Below, one piece after another: positions 8,194-16,878 of a stretch of DNA of 27,180 bases (its first letter is position 1; every line of letters begins with the position of its first letter). The notes beneath the pieces are model-generated. The model was not told the origin of the DNA and did not search any database. It saw only the letters and a list, made by a program, of their open reading frames with translations. The stretch lies in contig CAZHYS010000012.1 in the NCBI GenBank assembly GCA_964536975.1, positions 1 through 27,180 on the forward strand, given 5' to 3'. The translations under genes and the position numbers were made by a program. Origin of the DNA: JAKQDP01 sp964536975 (GTDB taxonomy: Bacteria; Patescibacteriota; Patescibacteriia; 2-01-FULL-39-33).

Positions 8194-9506
8194 ATCTCCC
8201 TGTTTTTTATGGCTTTCTTTACCTCCTCCCGCTCGTCCCAAGAAATTTTCTTCCCATCGGCCACGCAAATCGCCTGCTCACATCCTTTGCCAGTCAGCAG
8301 CACTAAGTCTCCTTCTCTGGCCAGTTCAACTGCCCTTTCTATTGCCTCACGCCGATCCAAAACTTTAAATAAATTTTTGTCCAGAATTTTTCCTGCCGCC
8401 ATGGCGCCGGCGGCAACCTGATCGATTATTTCCGCCGGATCGTCGTCATACGGATCCTCATTGGTGACAATAACAATATCGGCATATTCTGCTGCTAGTC
8501 GTCCCAACACCGGCCGCCGACTCTTGTCCCGGCCGCCACCGCAAGAACCGAGCAAATGGATTATCTTCCCCGACGCCGCCATTTTGTGATCCCTGATTGT
8601 TTGATACAACTGCCTCATACTCTCCGGCTCTGGCGCATAATCAACCAAAACTTTGAAATCCTGCCCCGCCTCAACAAATTCCATCCGGCCAGGAACGCTA
8701 ACGACTTTTTGAAGCGCCTGCCGACAGACATCAAGGCCGATTCCTTGCGACTGAGCCGCGGCAATCGCCGCCAAACAATTGTAAACATTGAATTTCCCGA
8801 ATAATTTTAGTTCAAACCTCTCTCCGCCGCAATCAAAAGATACGCCAGACTCGGAAAACGAAATATTTTCCGCTTTTATTTCCGCTTGCTGATTGGCTAT
8901 GCCGAAAGCGATTTTCCGGTCAACTGGAAAACTCAAAAAATCAGTGCCATGTTCATCATCAATATTGGCAATGATCGTTTTGGAGATCATTTGGTCAGCG
9001 AGTTTTTTCTTTTTTAATTTTGCCAGCCGCGCGAATAATTCCAATTTGGCCTTTTTATAATTGGCGAAACTGCCATGCGATTCAATATGTTCCGGCGTCA
9101 AGTTGGTGAAAATCGCAACATCGTAATTTATGCCGCGATGGCGATATTGCTTGATACCCTCCGATGATGTCTCTACTACAGCGTAGCGGCAGTCGGCGCG
9201 AACCATGTCTTGAAGTAGCTTCTCCAAGGCAAAGCGTCCCAGCATCGTCATTTTCTTGTTATTGAGCCACTCGCGATCCGCCACTTTAAACATCGCTGTA
9301 GAAGTAGCGCCGACTTTAAATCCCGCTTCTTCCAAAATCTTGGCAACAAGCAAGGTTGTTGTGGATTTGCCGTTGGTACCAGTGACACCTATTACAATCA
9401 TCCTTCCCGACGGTCGGCCGTAAAAAATGTCAGCCAAAATTGCCAACAACTTATGGTATTGGCCGAGGAACGACTTGGGAATTATTTTTTTAATCAACGA
9501 CTTCAT
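8187..9506 (-). CDS. murE: Mur ligase, MurE-like (UDP-MurNAc-peptide synthetase)
   Basis: An ATP-dependent amide ligase of the Mur family, 439 residues, acting in the cytoplasm in peptidoglycan precursor synthesis by adding the third stem-peptide residue. The ATP-binding loop VTGTNGKSTT is at 41-50, the lysine expected to be carbamylated lies in YKKAKLELF, and the C-terminal ligase domain is complete. Two oddities: the P-loop lies near residue 45 rather than about 110, so most of the N-terminal UDP-binding domain is missing; and the DNPR motif that selects meso-diaminopimelate is replaced by EDPY (NEDPYDDDP), so the amino acid added cannot be predicted. GKGHE is GKGCE here. It follows ruvA by 25 bases with no SD. 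MurE is the best match, but another Mur-type ligase cannot be excluded. Confidence 0.8.
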   Translation of the reverse strand: MKSLIKKIIPKSFLGQYHKLLAILADIFYGRPSGRMIVIGVTGTNGKSTTTLLVAKILEEAGFKVGATSTAMFKVADREWLNNKKMTMLGRFALEKLLQDMVRADCRYAVVETSSEGIKQYRHRGINYDVAIFTNLTPEHIESHGSFANYKKAKLELFARLAKLKKKKLADQMISKTIIANIDDEHGTDFLSFPVDRKIAFGIANQQAEIKAENISFSESGVSFDCGGERFELKLFGKFNVYNCLAAIAAAQSQGIGLDVCRQALQKVVSVPGRMEFVEAGQDFKVLVDYAPEPESMRQLYQTIRDHKMAASGKIIHLLGSCGGGRDKSRRPVLGRLAAEYADIVIVTNEDPYDDDPAEIIDQVAAGAMAAGKILDKNLFKVLDRREAIERAVELAREGDLVLLTGKGCEQAICVADGKKISWDEREEVKKAIKNREMR

Positions 9507-9531
9507 GGTGATAAATATGGCAATATAAAAA

Positions 9532-10116
9532 TTATTTTCCGCCGGCCAAATATTTCAACGCCTCTTTGACCTTTTCGCCGGAATCCTGGCTTTGGCATCT
9601 GGCCAAAGCGTCTCGCGCCTGGCTGGCGCTATATCCCAATCCGACTAATGCCTCCAAAGCGTCGCCAAAACCGTCATTCCACTCGGCCGTCACGCCGTCC
9701 AATCCGCCAATTTTATCTTTGAGGCCGGAAACGATTTTTTCCGCTGTCTTCGGTCCAATGCCGGACACTTTACTCAAAATATCGGCACTGCCGGAAGAAG
9801 CTGCTGTCCTTAAGTCTTCTATTTTGGCTTTCTGTAAAATATTCAACGCACTTTTTGGACCAACACCGGAAATGGAAATCAATATCTCAAAAAAATTAAG
9901 CTCCTCCTGCGTTTTAAAGCCATATAAATCCAAAACCGTCTCCGCTACTTGGGTGTAAACATAAAGCTCAATCTCCTCGCCGATTTTTATCTCATTGATA
10001 AATTTGTCCAGAACAAAAACTTTATATCCCACGCCGCCGATATCAACCACGACAAAATTATCCTTCTTGGGAATGACAGTTTTGTGCCTGATTTGTCCCC
10101 TCAAATAACTAATCAT
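9532..10116 (-). CDS. ruvA: Holliday junction branch migration subunit RuvA
   Basis: RuvA tetramers bind Holliday junctions and load the RuvB motor during recombination repair. The 194 residues show the standard order: an N-terminal OB fold (MISYLRGQI...VVDIGGVGYKVFV), two helix-hairpin-helix motifs (ISISGVGPKSALNIL and VSGIGPKTAEKIV), and a C-terminal UBA-like RuvB-binding domain (DALEALVGLGYSASQARDAL). Length matches the family. It lies 17 bases after the U32 gene and 25 bases before the murE-like gene, a tight three-gene block without SDs. RuvB and RuvC are not in the window. Identification is certain. Confidence 0.96.
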   Translation of the reverse strand: MISYLRGQIRHKTVIPKKDNFVVVDIGGVGYKVFVLDKFINEIKIGEEIELYVYTQVAETVLDLYGFKTQEELNFFEILISISGVGPKSALNILQKAKIEDLRTAASSGSADILSKVSGIGPKTAEKIVSGLKDKIGGLDGVTAEWNDGFGDALEALVGLGYSASQARDALARCQSQDSGEKVKEALKYLAGGK

Positions 10117-10133
10117 AATATATTAATCACTAA

Positions 10134-11603
10134 TTACTGATTACCGACCATCTTCCTTATTACATCTCTCTCACCGAATTTCCATCCGGCCGGCACTGCC
10201 AACATGAAAATTTCGTCCGTGCCGCCGTGGGCCTCCTTGACGGCATTCCCCTTTTTATTGCGCAGTTCCGCTACTTTCATTTTATAACAATTCTCCGGAG
10301 TTACCAACCCAATATCATCTCCCGCCTTCAAGGTATTGTGAACTCTGATACGAATAGTTTGGATTTCTGATTTTTTATTTTGCATTTTGCATTTTTCGTT
10401 TTGCGCTTTACTTTTTTCATTTTGCATTTTACGTTTTTCCCTTTTCGGTTTCACCGTCTGCCCGACAAAATCCCAAACGCAGTTCGCCTTGGCGGTCCCA
10501 AATTCCTGACGCGATTTTTCCTCGTCTTTACTGCCCAACAAAAACCCTATGGTATAGCCGCGATTATCTATTTTACCAAGTTCTGATTTCATCTTCTTTA
10601 TTTCCAATGAACTGAATCCGCTGTCAATCGCTCGGCGATATGCCTTTACAACTACTGCTAGATAATAAATGCTTTTGGTCCGACCCTCAATCTTGAATGA
10701 GCTGACGCCGGCGTTTTTCAAATCTTTTAAATAATCAATCAAACATAAATCCTTGGAATTCATAATATAAGTTCCTTTGTCATCGGCTTCCACGGGAATC
10801 ATTTGTCCGGGACGTAAGCGTTCTTCCAGATAAACTTTATACTCCCAGCGGCACGGCTGAGTACATTCTCCCAGATTGGCGCTACGGTTGTTGAGCCAAG
10901 CGGACAAATAACACCGGCCGCTATAACTCACGCACATCGCGCCATGGACAAAAACCTCTAATTCCATTTTCGGCGCGGCTCGGTGGATTTCTCTGATGTC
11001 TGCCAATGTCGCTTCGCGACCGAGAATAATTCTTCTCACTCCCTGCTTTTGCCAAAATTTTACTGCTTCGCCGTTGAGCGTATTCATCTGAGTGGAAAGA
11101 TGAATAGGAATGCCTGGCGCATTTCTTTTGACTAGTAGCAGTACGCCCGGATCGGAAATTATCACCGCATCGGGATTTATTTTTTCTAATTGTTTTAAAT
11201 GCCGCGGCAGATCTTTGATGTGCCTGTTGTGGGCAAAAATATTAATTGTCACATAAACTTTTTTCTTCAATTGATGAGCATATTTTACCGCCGCCGCCAT
11301 GTCTTTAGCATTAAAATCTGTCTTGGCTCGCAAGGAAAAAGCCGGCAAGCCAAAATAAACCGCGTCTGCGCCATAAGCGAGGGCGTATTTCAATTTCTCA
11401 AGACTTCCCGCCGGCGCGAGAAGTTCGGGGTTGGATAAAACGCTTTGGCGAGGCGAGCCCGCCGGCGCGAGAAGTTCGGGGTTGGATAAGACGCTTTGGC
11501 GAGGCGAGCCCGCCGGCGCGAGAAGTTCGGGGTTGGATAAGACGCTTTGGCGAGGCGAGCCCGCCGGCGCGAGAAGTTCGGGGTTGGCAGTTTGATCAGA
11601 CAT
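10134..11603 (-). CDS. U32 family protein (TrhP/RlhA-like) with N-terminal tandem repeats
   Basis: A member of the U32 family, historically called collagenase-like peptidases but including the tRNA and rRNA hydroxylation enzymes TrhP (YegQ) and RlhA. The signature region MELEVFVHGAMCVSYSGRCY and the following NLGECTQPC cluster supply the conserved cysteines. The core resembles YegQ-type proteins of about 400 residues; this one has 489 because of two insertions. Residues 7-57 are three 17-residue copies of NPELLAPAGSPRQSVLS, preceding a fourth NPELLAPAGS that is the normal N-terminal strand. Residues about 388-409 are a low-complexity QNEK-rich insert before the C-terminal domain. It is first in the block with ruvA and the murE-like gene. 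A role in RNA modification is inferred from family knowledge. Confidence 0.85.
   Translation of the reverse strand: MSDQTANPELLAPAGSPRQSVLSNPELLAPAGSPRQSVLSNPELLAPAGSPRQSVLSNPELLAPAGSLEKLKYALAYGADAVYFGLPAFSLRAKTDFNAKDMAAAVKYAHQLKKKVYVTINIFAHNRHIKDLPRHLKQLEKINPDAVIISDPGVLLLVKRNAPGIPIHLSTQMNTLNGEAVKFWQKQGVRRIILGREATLADIREIHRAAPKMELEVFVHGAMCVSYSGRCYLSAWLNNRSANLGECTQPCRWEYKVYLEERLRPGQMIPVEADDKGTYIMNSKDLCLIDYLKDLKNAGVSSFKIEGRTKSIYYLAVVVKAYRRAIDSGFSSLEIKKMKSELGKIDNRGYTIGFLLGSKDEEKSRQEFGTAKANCVWDFVGQTVKPKREKRKMQNEKSKAQNEKCKMQNKKSEIQTIRIRVHNTLKAGDDIGLVTPENCYKMKVAELRNKKGNAVKEAHGGTDEIFMLAVPAGWKFGERDVIRKMVGNQ
10378..10440. repeat. Low-complexity AT-rich insert within the U32 gene
   Basis: Degenerate repeats of ATTTTGC and close variants (plus strand) that encode KMQNEKSKAQNEKCKMQNKK-like sequence on the minus strand. 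The reading frame stays open. It sits between the U32 catalytic core and the C-terminal domain, where a flexible linker would be tolerated. Confidence 0.6.
11407..11587. repeat. 51-bp tandem repeat in the 5' end of the U32 gene
   Basis: Copies begin at 11407, 11458, 11509 and 11560 (the last is partial, 28 bases), with a period of exactly 51 bp. The three full copies differ by a single base (A versus G in GGATARAACG-like positions). The unit encodes 17 residues, so copy-number change keeps the frame. Near identity points to recent duplication or slippage. Confidence 0.9.
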
Positions 11604-11637
11604 AAGAATGACGTTATTTTACAACAAAATCACGGAC

Positions 11638-11682
11638 AAAAAAAGAGGGCAAAAGCGTGCTCAATTTCACACTTCTACCCTC
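11638..11682 (-). terminator. Terminator after the glycosyltransferase gene
   Basis: On the minus strand GAGGG...CCCTC (outer) and GTGTG...CACGC-type pairing (inner) form a hairpin followed by seven U residues (11644-11638). It separates the glycosyltransferase gene from the U32-ruvA-murE block. No clear promoter for that block was found downstream of it. Confidence 0.65.
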
Positions 11683-11702
11683 GCTAATCCCATGGCTCGG
11701 GA

Positions 11703-13571
11703 TTACTTCGCTGCGGCCAACTTACTGTCATCCACCGGAAGGACAACATCCTTCCGACAGAAAACACCGACAATTCTGCCTCCAGTTGGCGAAGACTTCA
11801 ATACCGCGGCGACTTCTGCCGAGGTTTTTTCACCAACTGGAATAATGATGTCGCTGTAAGGTAAAGCCAGATAAGAAAGATTGTAATCTTCCCTCCACTG
11901 CTTCTCCTCATAATTCGGCATCATTATTTTGATCTCATCATCTGGGTTGGGAGTCACAAAACCCACGATCAAGTTTGGACTCCGCTCCTTGATGTACTCC
12001 CAATGGGCCGTCTTGCAATGGCCCGGGGCAAAAGCGTTGAATGTGATGCTGTGCGCGATATTCTCATCACACAACCCTAGCATATCAATCACCGGATTAG
12101 GATAACCCCAGTACGAGAGGTTTCCCGCCCCGTCCACTGCGTAACAATTCCCCGGAAACTCCTCGGCAATAAAACGGCCGACTGCTTCCCAGGTATTATT
12201 GGTTCGCTTGGCTGTCTTAACCGCCGATCCTTCGGCTTTGGGCGCGCCTTCCAGCATCTGACCGACCCATACCAGCGGATGAACCGACGGCATCCTGATT
12301 GGCAAGTGGTAGTTACCGAACATTGTCGGAATCACCACCTGTGAGACCAACACTAAGGCAATAAAGACCGTTCCAACATCTCCTCTATTCTCTGCGGGTT
12401 GCCCCAATCCATTTAGAAAGGACTTTATAAATGGTTGGTTTTCCGCCAACTTTCTCACTACCGTCAGTACTGCCACTGGAAATAACACCACCAGCATCCT
12501 TTCCCGTGGCACAATGTCTCCGCCGATATAGAAGTAATAGCCAACCCAAGCGGCGAAGAACACGAGGGGAAAATCCAGATTAGACATGACAGCGAAACGA
12601 ACGCTGTCTAGTCTCGCCAGAAAACTCCTAAATGACCAGGATATTTCCCCCCAACCGGCCAGTAGCGACCTCTTGACTGCCAAGAGAAAAAGGGTGGCCA
12701 GCACCGTCATAGGCATGAACAGACCCGTTGGAACGAGCACCTGCTTCAGACAGGAATAGGCCGAAGCCATCCTCTCTGACACCGTGCCGACGTCCAATTT
12801 GGCGTAATAGGTATTGGGGAACCAATACCCGTAGTAATGGTAGCGCCACAGAAAGTATGGCACGCCCACTGCTAGGATAACCGCCAGACATTTGCCGGCC
12901 AGCTTGACTTTTCCATCCGCCAAAAAGAACGCGACCGCCAAAAGCGGCACCAAAAAACCGTCCGCTCTTAGCAGAATGGAAACGGCCAAAGCCAATGCCA
13001 GCCACGGAGACAGTCTGGCATCCTCGGCTCGCAGATCTGACTCGGCCACCACAAAAAAGACCATCGCCACCTGCACCAGGATAACCGGCACTGTCTCCAT
13101 GCCGGTTGTTGACCAAAAGGCGATCGCCGGACACAGAGCCGTCAGGCCGGCTGCCAGTACTGCCCAGCCCCTGCCAAATGACGCGGCCACCCAGTAGACA
13201 AACAAAACCAATCCGACACCCGACAAGATATTGATGGCTAGGGCAATCCAGTACACATTTTCCGGATTGACTCCGGCTTTGAGCCCGGCCGCGATCAAAA
13301 GGACGTAGAGAAAACACGAGTATCCCTCCACTTTCTCCCCTTGATTGAAGACCGGGCCATTGCCGTCCGCCAAATTTCTGGCGAAGCGGAAACTGATGAA
13401 CGCGTCATCCACGCCCACTCGCCCGCTTTGGACGAACAGCAGGGGGAGAATGACAGATGCCGCGACAATCATCAGCAGTATTATTCTGTGCCAACGAAGG
13501 CGCCAGAACGTCCTTATCGATGACGCCGCCGATGACGCCGTCACAAAAAGCTTTCTGAAAGTCGGGAACAT
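11703..13571 (-). CDS. GT-C type membrane glycosyltransferase-like protein
   Basis: A 622-residue polytopic membrane protein with about ten hydrophobic segments and a soluble C-terminal domain. Just after the first membrane segment (about 28-48) is DDAFISFRFARNLADG at 55-70, the acidic motif typical of GT-C enzymes that use polyprenyl-phosphate sugars, followed by the NQGEKVEGYS and FWSTTGMETVP motifs seen in the same family. Members glycosylate lipids, wall polymers or proteins on the outer face of the membrane; the substrate here is unknown. The start at 13571 is fixed by a strong SD (AAAGGAGA, 7 bases upstream). It has its own TTGACA/TAATAA promoter and its own terminator. Base composition looks more GC-rich than neighbouring core genes, which may indicate separate history. 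Confidence 0.75.
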   Translation of the reverse strand: MFPTFRKLFVTASSAASSIRTFWRLRWHRIILLMIVAASVILPLLFVQSGRVGVDDAFISFRFARNLADGNGPVFNQGEKVEGYSCFLYVLLIAAGLKAGVNPENVYWIALAINILSGVGLVLFVYWVAASFGRGWAVLAAGLTALCPAIAFWSTTGMETVPVILVQVAMVFFVVAESDLRAEDARLSPWLALALAVSILLRADGFLVPLLAVAFFLADGKVKLAGKCLAVILAVGVPYFLWRYHYYGYWFPNTYYAKLDVGTVSERMASAYSCLKQVLVPTGLFMPMTVLATLFLLAVKRSLLAGWGEISWSFRSFLARLDSVRFAVMSNLDFPLVFFAAWVGYYFYIGGDIVPRERMLVVLFPVAVLTVVRKLAENQPFIKSFLNGLGQPAENRGDVGTVFIALVLVSQVVIPTMFGNYHLPIRMPSVHPLVWVGQMLEGAPKAEGSAVKTAKRTNNTWEAVGRFIAEEFPGNCYAVDGAGNLSYWGYPNPVIDMLGLCDENIAHSITFNAFAPGHCKTAHWEYIKERSPNLIVGFVTPNPDDEIKIMMPNYEEKQWREDYNLSYLALPYSDIIIPVGEKTSAEVAAVLKSSPTGGRIVGVFCRKDVVLPVDDSKLAAAK

Positions 13572-13650
13572 GGCAGTCTCCTTTCCTTAAAGCGGATTCC
13601 CTCCGCCTTTTTCGCAGACCCAACCCCAAACAACTAAAAGTATAAAGAGC

Positions 13651-13668
13651 ATATCCCCCAAGGGATAT
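13651..13668 (-). promoter_or_regulatory. 5'-terminal mRNA hairpin of the glycosyltransferase gene
   Basis: ATATCCC and GGGATAT form a perfect 7-bp stem with a 4-base loop. It begins within a base or two of the predicted transcription start near 13669. A hairpin at the extreme 5' end is known to stabilise some bacterial mRNAs; here that role is inferred. Confidence 0.5.
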
Positions 13669-13675
13669 CAACTTA

Positions 13676-13704
13676 TTATTATCATAAAAATTAAATCTTG
13701 TCAA
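13676..13704 (-). promoter_or_regulatory. Promoter of the glycosyltransferase gene
   Basis: Perfect -35 TTGACA (13704-13699), a 17-bp spacer and -10 TAATAA (13681-13676) on the minus strand. It lies in the 263-base gap after ileS and gives a leader of about 98 nt. Confidence 0.75.
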
Positions 13705-13834
13705 GTAAAAATGCCCGATCTTATCCCCTGTCTTTTCTGATCATTTTACCTTGCTTATTAGCATCTATCCCGTATACAAAAACTAACAATATCACTTGCG
13801 GAGACAAATAATGGACCATCTCTATGCCGTTATT

Positions 13835-16795
13835 TTATATTTTCTCAATTTTGACTTCTATCTTCTCGCCATTGACGTCTTCTTCATCTCCCCCACCGCC
13901 GCGGATGATCTCCGAAGTAATGGTCGCTTGTTTGATTTCGTTGATAAATTTTTCATCAGTCAGTACCTTTCCGGCAAACTCCCCTTCGCTCTCCCACGTC
14001 ACTCTAATTTTGTCCTGAATGGTCAGGCCGTCCTTCTTCCGCCGGGCATTTATCGTCCGGACCAATTCACGCGCCATGCCTTCAATTTGCAACTCCGGTG
14101 TGATTTCGGTGTCCAACTCTACACTCAATTCCTCGGCGACTTCAAACTCCACTTCCTTAACATTCAATTCGTCGGCGACAAGCGCTAAAAATTCTTTGTC
14201 CAGTTTTTTTCCTTTTTGATCTCTGACTTTTAATCTGCTTAACGGCTGGCGGATCTTGATGCCTTTTTCCGCCCGAACTGCCAAGCCCAATTCCACCACT
14301 TTTCTCACCTGCTCCATTCTAAATAGCAAATCTTCATCAATCAGTTTTTTATCCGCTGCCGGCCAATTCTCCAAATGCACCGACTCCTTTCCGCCGCTAA
14401 TTTCTTGATAAATATACTCGGCAATAAACGGCGTAAACGGCGCCATTATTTTGGACAATTCCAAAAGCATGTGCCGGAAAACGCTAAGCGCCTCGCGCTT
14501 GTCATCAGTGTCATCGGCTTTGAAGCGATCGCGCGACCGCCTAAGCCACCAAGTGGAAAATTCATCAATAAACTCAGCAATCGGCCGGACTGCTCGCGTC
14601 AATTCATAACCATCCATCGCCACTGTGACATCCTTGATTAACAAATTGAGCTTGGCGAGCAGCCATTGGTCCAGAATATTTCTCACCTTAATTTTGTCCG
14701 ATATCTCCGCCGTCTCATATAATTTATAAAACTTCAAAATATTGCCAGCCAGCATTACCACTTTCTGAAATGCCTCCTTGACGCCGTCCTCGGAAAAATT
14801 GAGATTTTCCGCCGCCATCACCGGCGAAGACAGCAGATAATATCTTAACGCGTCGGCGCCGTATTTTTCCATTATTAAATCCGGCTCCGGATAATTCTTG
14901 AGCCGTTTGCTCATCTTTTTTCCGTCTCCAGCCAAAACAATGCCGTTGGCGATGACATTATCAAAAGCCCGGCTTTTCTTAAGCGCTACCGCCAAAATAT
15001 GCAAATAATAAAACCACGCCCTTGTTTGATCCACTCCCTCCGCGATAAATTCCGCCGGAAAACTACTGTCAAATTTTTCTTCATTTTCAAATGGGTAGTG
15101 CAGTTGGGCATAAGGCATTGAACCCGATTCAAACCAACAATCCAAAACATCGCTTATCCGCTTCATCTCTCCGCCACAGGTGGCGCATTTGAAAGTTATC
15201 TTGTCTACATAATGCTTGTGCAAGTCATCCACCTTTTGTCCGCTAGCCTCTTCCAATTCTGCCACCGAGCCGAAAACCTTTTTCTCGCCGCAGGAGGAGC
15301 AAACCCAAATCGGCAGTACCGATCCCCAAAACCGTTGACGGGAAATAGACCAGTCCCGCGCGCCTTCTAGCCAATTGCCAAACCGGCCGTCTTTGATGTG
15401 AGCTGGAACCCAATTGATATCCTTAGCCTCTTTGAGCATCTTGTCTTTTATGTCTGTCACTTTGACAAACCAAGACGAGGTGGCGTAGTTGAGTAATGGA
15501 CTATCGCAACGCCAGCAATGCGGATAAGAATGAGTGAATTTTTCCGTTTGAAAAATCAACCCCTTGTTCTCCAAAAAAGCGATTACTTTTCTGTCGGTCG
15601 CTGTCGGATCGTCTTTGGGCTTTACTTCTTCACCAGCAAAATCCTTCACTTCAGCGGTAAATCGGCCGTCCATCCCGACGTGCTGGATAAAAGAAAGTTT
15701 TTTCTCCGCGCCTAGATTCATATCTTCCTCGCCGAAAGCCGGCGCGATATGCACCACGCCGGTGCCATCTTCGGTCGTCACAAAATCCGCTGTCACAATA
15801 GTATAGAGATTTTCCTTATTCTTTAAATCTTTTTCCAAATAATAATCAAACAATGGCTCGTACTGCAAACCGATCAAATCTTTGCCTTTTATTCTTTTAA
15901 TCTCCTGAATAATGGGAATTCCTTCTAATTTACCGCTAACTGCCATGGCTATGGAGTTAAAAAATTCTATGGATGCTACATAAAAACCAGCTTTAAACAG
16001 TGGGTGATTTTCTATTTCAAATAATATATATTCCATCTCTTCCCCCACCGCCAGCGCCACATTGCCGATAAGCGTCCACGGCGTTGTCGTCCACGCCAAA
16101 ACAAAAACCGGACTTTCCCCACCTGCCCGAGAGGGGGTTAGAGGAGGTGGGAGGACACCTTTTAATCTAAACTTGAGTGTCGCCGAAACATCTTCCACGT
16201 CCCGATAACCCTCGGTCACTTCCGATTGTGACAAAGTCGTCTCGCAACGCGGACAAATATGCATTGACTTATATCCTTCATAGATCAAGTCTTTGTCCCA
16301 AAGCTGTTTGAATACCCACCAGACGCTTTCCATAAAATCATTATCCATCGTCTTGTAGTCATTGTCCATGTCCACCCACCGCCCGAGACGCTCCACTACT
16401 CGCCGCCATTCTTTGGCATAAGTAAGCACTTTGCTCCGGCAGGTCTCATTGAATTTGTCCACGCCGATTTCTTCCTCTATCTGCTTCTTGCTCTTTATCT
16501 TCAATTCCTCTTCCACGATATTTTCAATCGGCAAGCCATGGCAATCCCAGCCCCAACGCCGTTCCACAAACCGCCCCCTCATCGTCTGGTATCTAGGCAC
16601 TACGTCTTTCATTACGCTGGCGACAATATTTCCATAATGCGGCGTGCCGGTGGCAAACGGCGGCCCGTCATAAAAACTGAACCGCTTGCCACTCTTGGTG
16701 GCTTCCAATGTTTTTTCAAAAATTTTATTGTCTTGCCAAAACTGCTGGATATTTTTTTCTTGCTCCACCAATGGATTGCTTTTTTGCTCGGACAT
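13835..16795 (-). CDS. ileS: Isoleucyl-tRNA synthetase, eukaryote-like (IleS2) type
   Basis: Charges tRNA-Ile with isoleucine. At 986 residues it has the class I motifs HYGN at 53-56 (in DGPPFATGTPHYGN) and KMSKR at 627-631 (in KMSKRLKNYPEP), the editing-domain motif WTTTPWTL, and the anticodon-binding region (WWLRRSRDRF). HYGN with KMSKR and NYPEP marks the IleS2 lineage rather than the HIGH/KMSKS bacterial type; IleS2 enzymes are typically insensitive to mupirocin. Residues about 213-229 (VLPPPLTPSRAGG) are encoded by a palindromic repeat inserted between FRLK and the conserved VLAWTTTPWTL. The ATG at 16795 has no SD and lies about 200 bases after a T-box terminator that should control it. 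Identification is certain; the subtype is from motif reading. Confidence 0.97.
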   Translation of the reverse strand: MSEQKSNPLVEQEKNIQQFWQDNKIFEKTLEATKSGKRFSFYDGPPFATGTPHYGNIVASVMKDVVPRYQTMRGRFVERRWGWDCHGLPIENIVEEELKIKSKKQIEEEIGVDKFNETCRSKVLTYAKEWRRVVERLGRWVDMDNDYKTMDNDFMESVWWVFKQLWDKDLIYEGYKSMHICPRCETTLSQSEVTEGYRDVEDVSATLKFRLKGVLPPPLTPSRAGGESPVFVLAWTTTPWTLIGNVALAVGEEMEYILFEIENHPLFKAGFYVASIEFFNSIAMAVSGKLEGIPIIQEIKRIKGKDLIGLQYEPLFDYYLEKDLKNKENLYTIVTADFVTTEDGTGVVHIAPAFGEEDMNLGAEKKLSFIQHVGMDGRFTAEVKDFAGEEVKPKDDPTATDRKVIAFLENKGLIFQTEKFTHSYPHCWRCDSPLLNYATSSWFVKVTDIKDKMLKEAKDINWVPAHIKDGRFGNWLEGARDWSISRQRFWGSVLPIWVCSSCGEKKVFGSVAELEEASGQKVDDLHKHYVDKITFKCATCGGEMKRISDVLDCWFESGSMPYAQLHYPFENEEKFDSSFPAEFIAEGVDQTRAWFYYLHILAVALKKSRAFDNVIANGIVLAGDGKKMSKRLKNYPEPDLIMEKYGADALRYYLLSSPVMAAENLNFSEDGVKEAFQKVVMLAGNILKFYKLYETAEISDKIKVRNILDQWLLAKLNLLIKDVTVAMDGYELTRAVRPIAEFIDEFSTWWLRRSRDRFKADDTDDKREALSVFRHMLLELSKIMAPFTPFIAEYIYQEISGGKESVHLENWPAADKKLIDEDLLFRMEQVRKVVELGLAVRAEKGIKIRQPLSRLKVRDQKGKKLDKEFLALVADELNVKEVEFEVAEELSVELDTEITPELQIEGMARELVRTINARRKKDGLTIQDKIRVTWESEGEFAGKVLTDEKFINEIKQATITSEIIRGGGGDEEDVNGEKIEVKIEKI
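16116..16153. repeat. GC-rich palindromic element inserted in-frame in ileS
   Basis: CCCACCT at 16118-16124 pairs with AGGTGGG at 16145-16151. The core CCCACCTGCCCGAGAGGGGG closely matches the element in thrS at 21556-21610. The frame is kept and the encoded residues fall in a loop of the editing-domain region. Confidence 0.75.
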
Positions 16796-16813
16796 ATTAT
16801 TGTGATTAGTAAT

Positions 16814-16855
16814 TATAAAGTCAAAAGTCTTTAAAGTCTGTAAAGTCGAAAGTCG
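16814..16855. repeat. Degenerate AAAGTC tandem repeat in the ileS leader
   Basis: Five AAAGTC-like units lie in about 40 bases on the plus strand, just upstream of the ileS ATG. A related array occurs on the other strand at 17919-17957. No function is evident. Confidence 0.5.
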
Positions 16856-16878
16856 GATGTGGGGGCGGGGCAGCAGTT

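Noticed and set aside
11407..11587. The regular 51-bp repeat as a CRISPR array
   Set aside because: Copies are directly abutting with no unique spacers, lie within an open reading frame, and no cas genes are present.
12628..13317. A 229-codon minus-strand frame inside the glycosyltransferase gene
   Set aside because: Gly/Arg/Ser-rich out-of-frame translation of a GC-rich gene; the overlapping frame has clear GT-C motifs and a strong SD.
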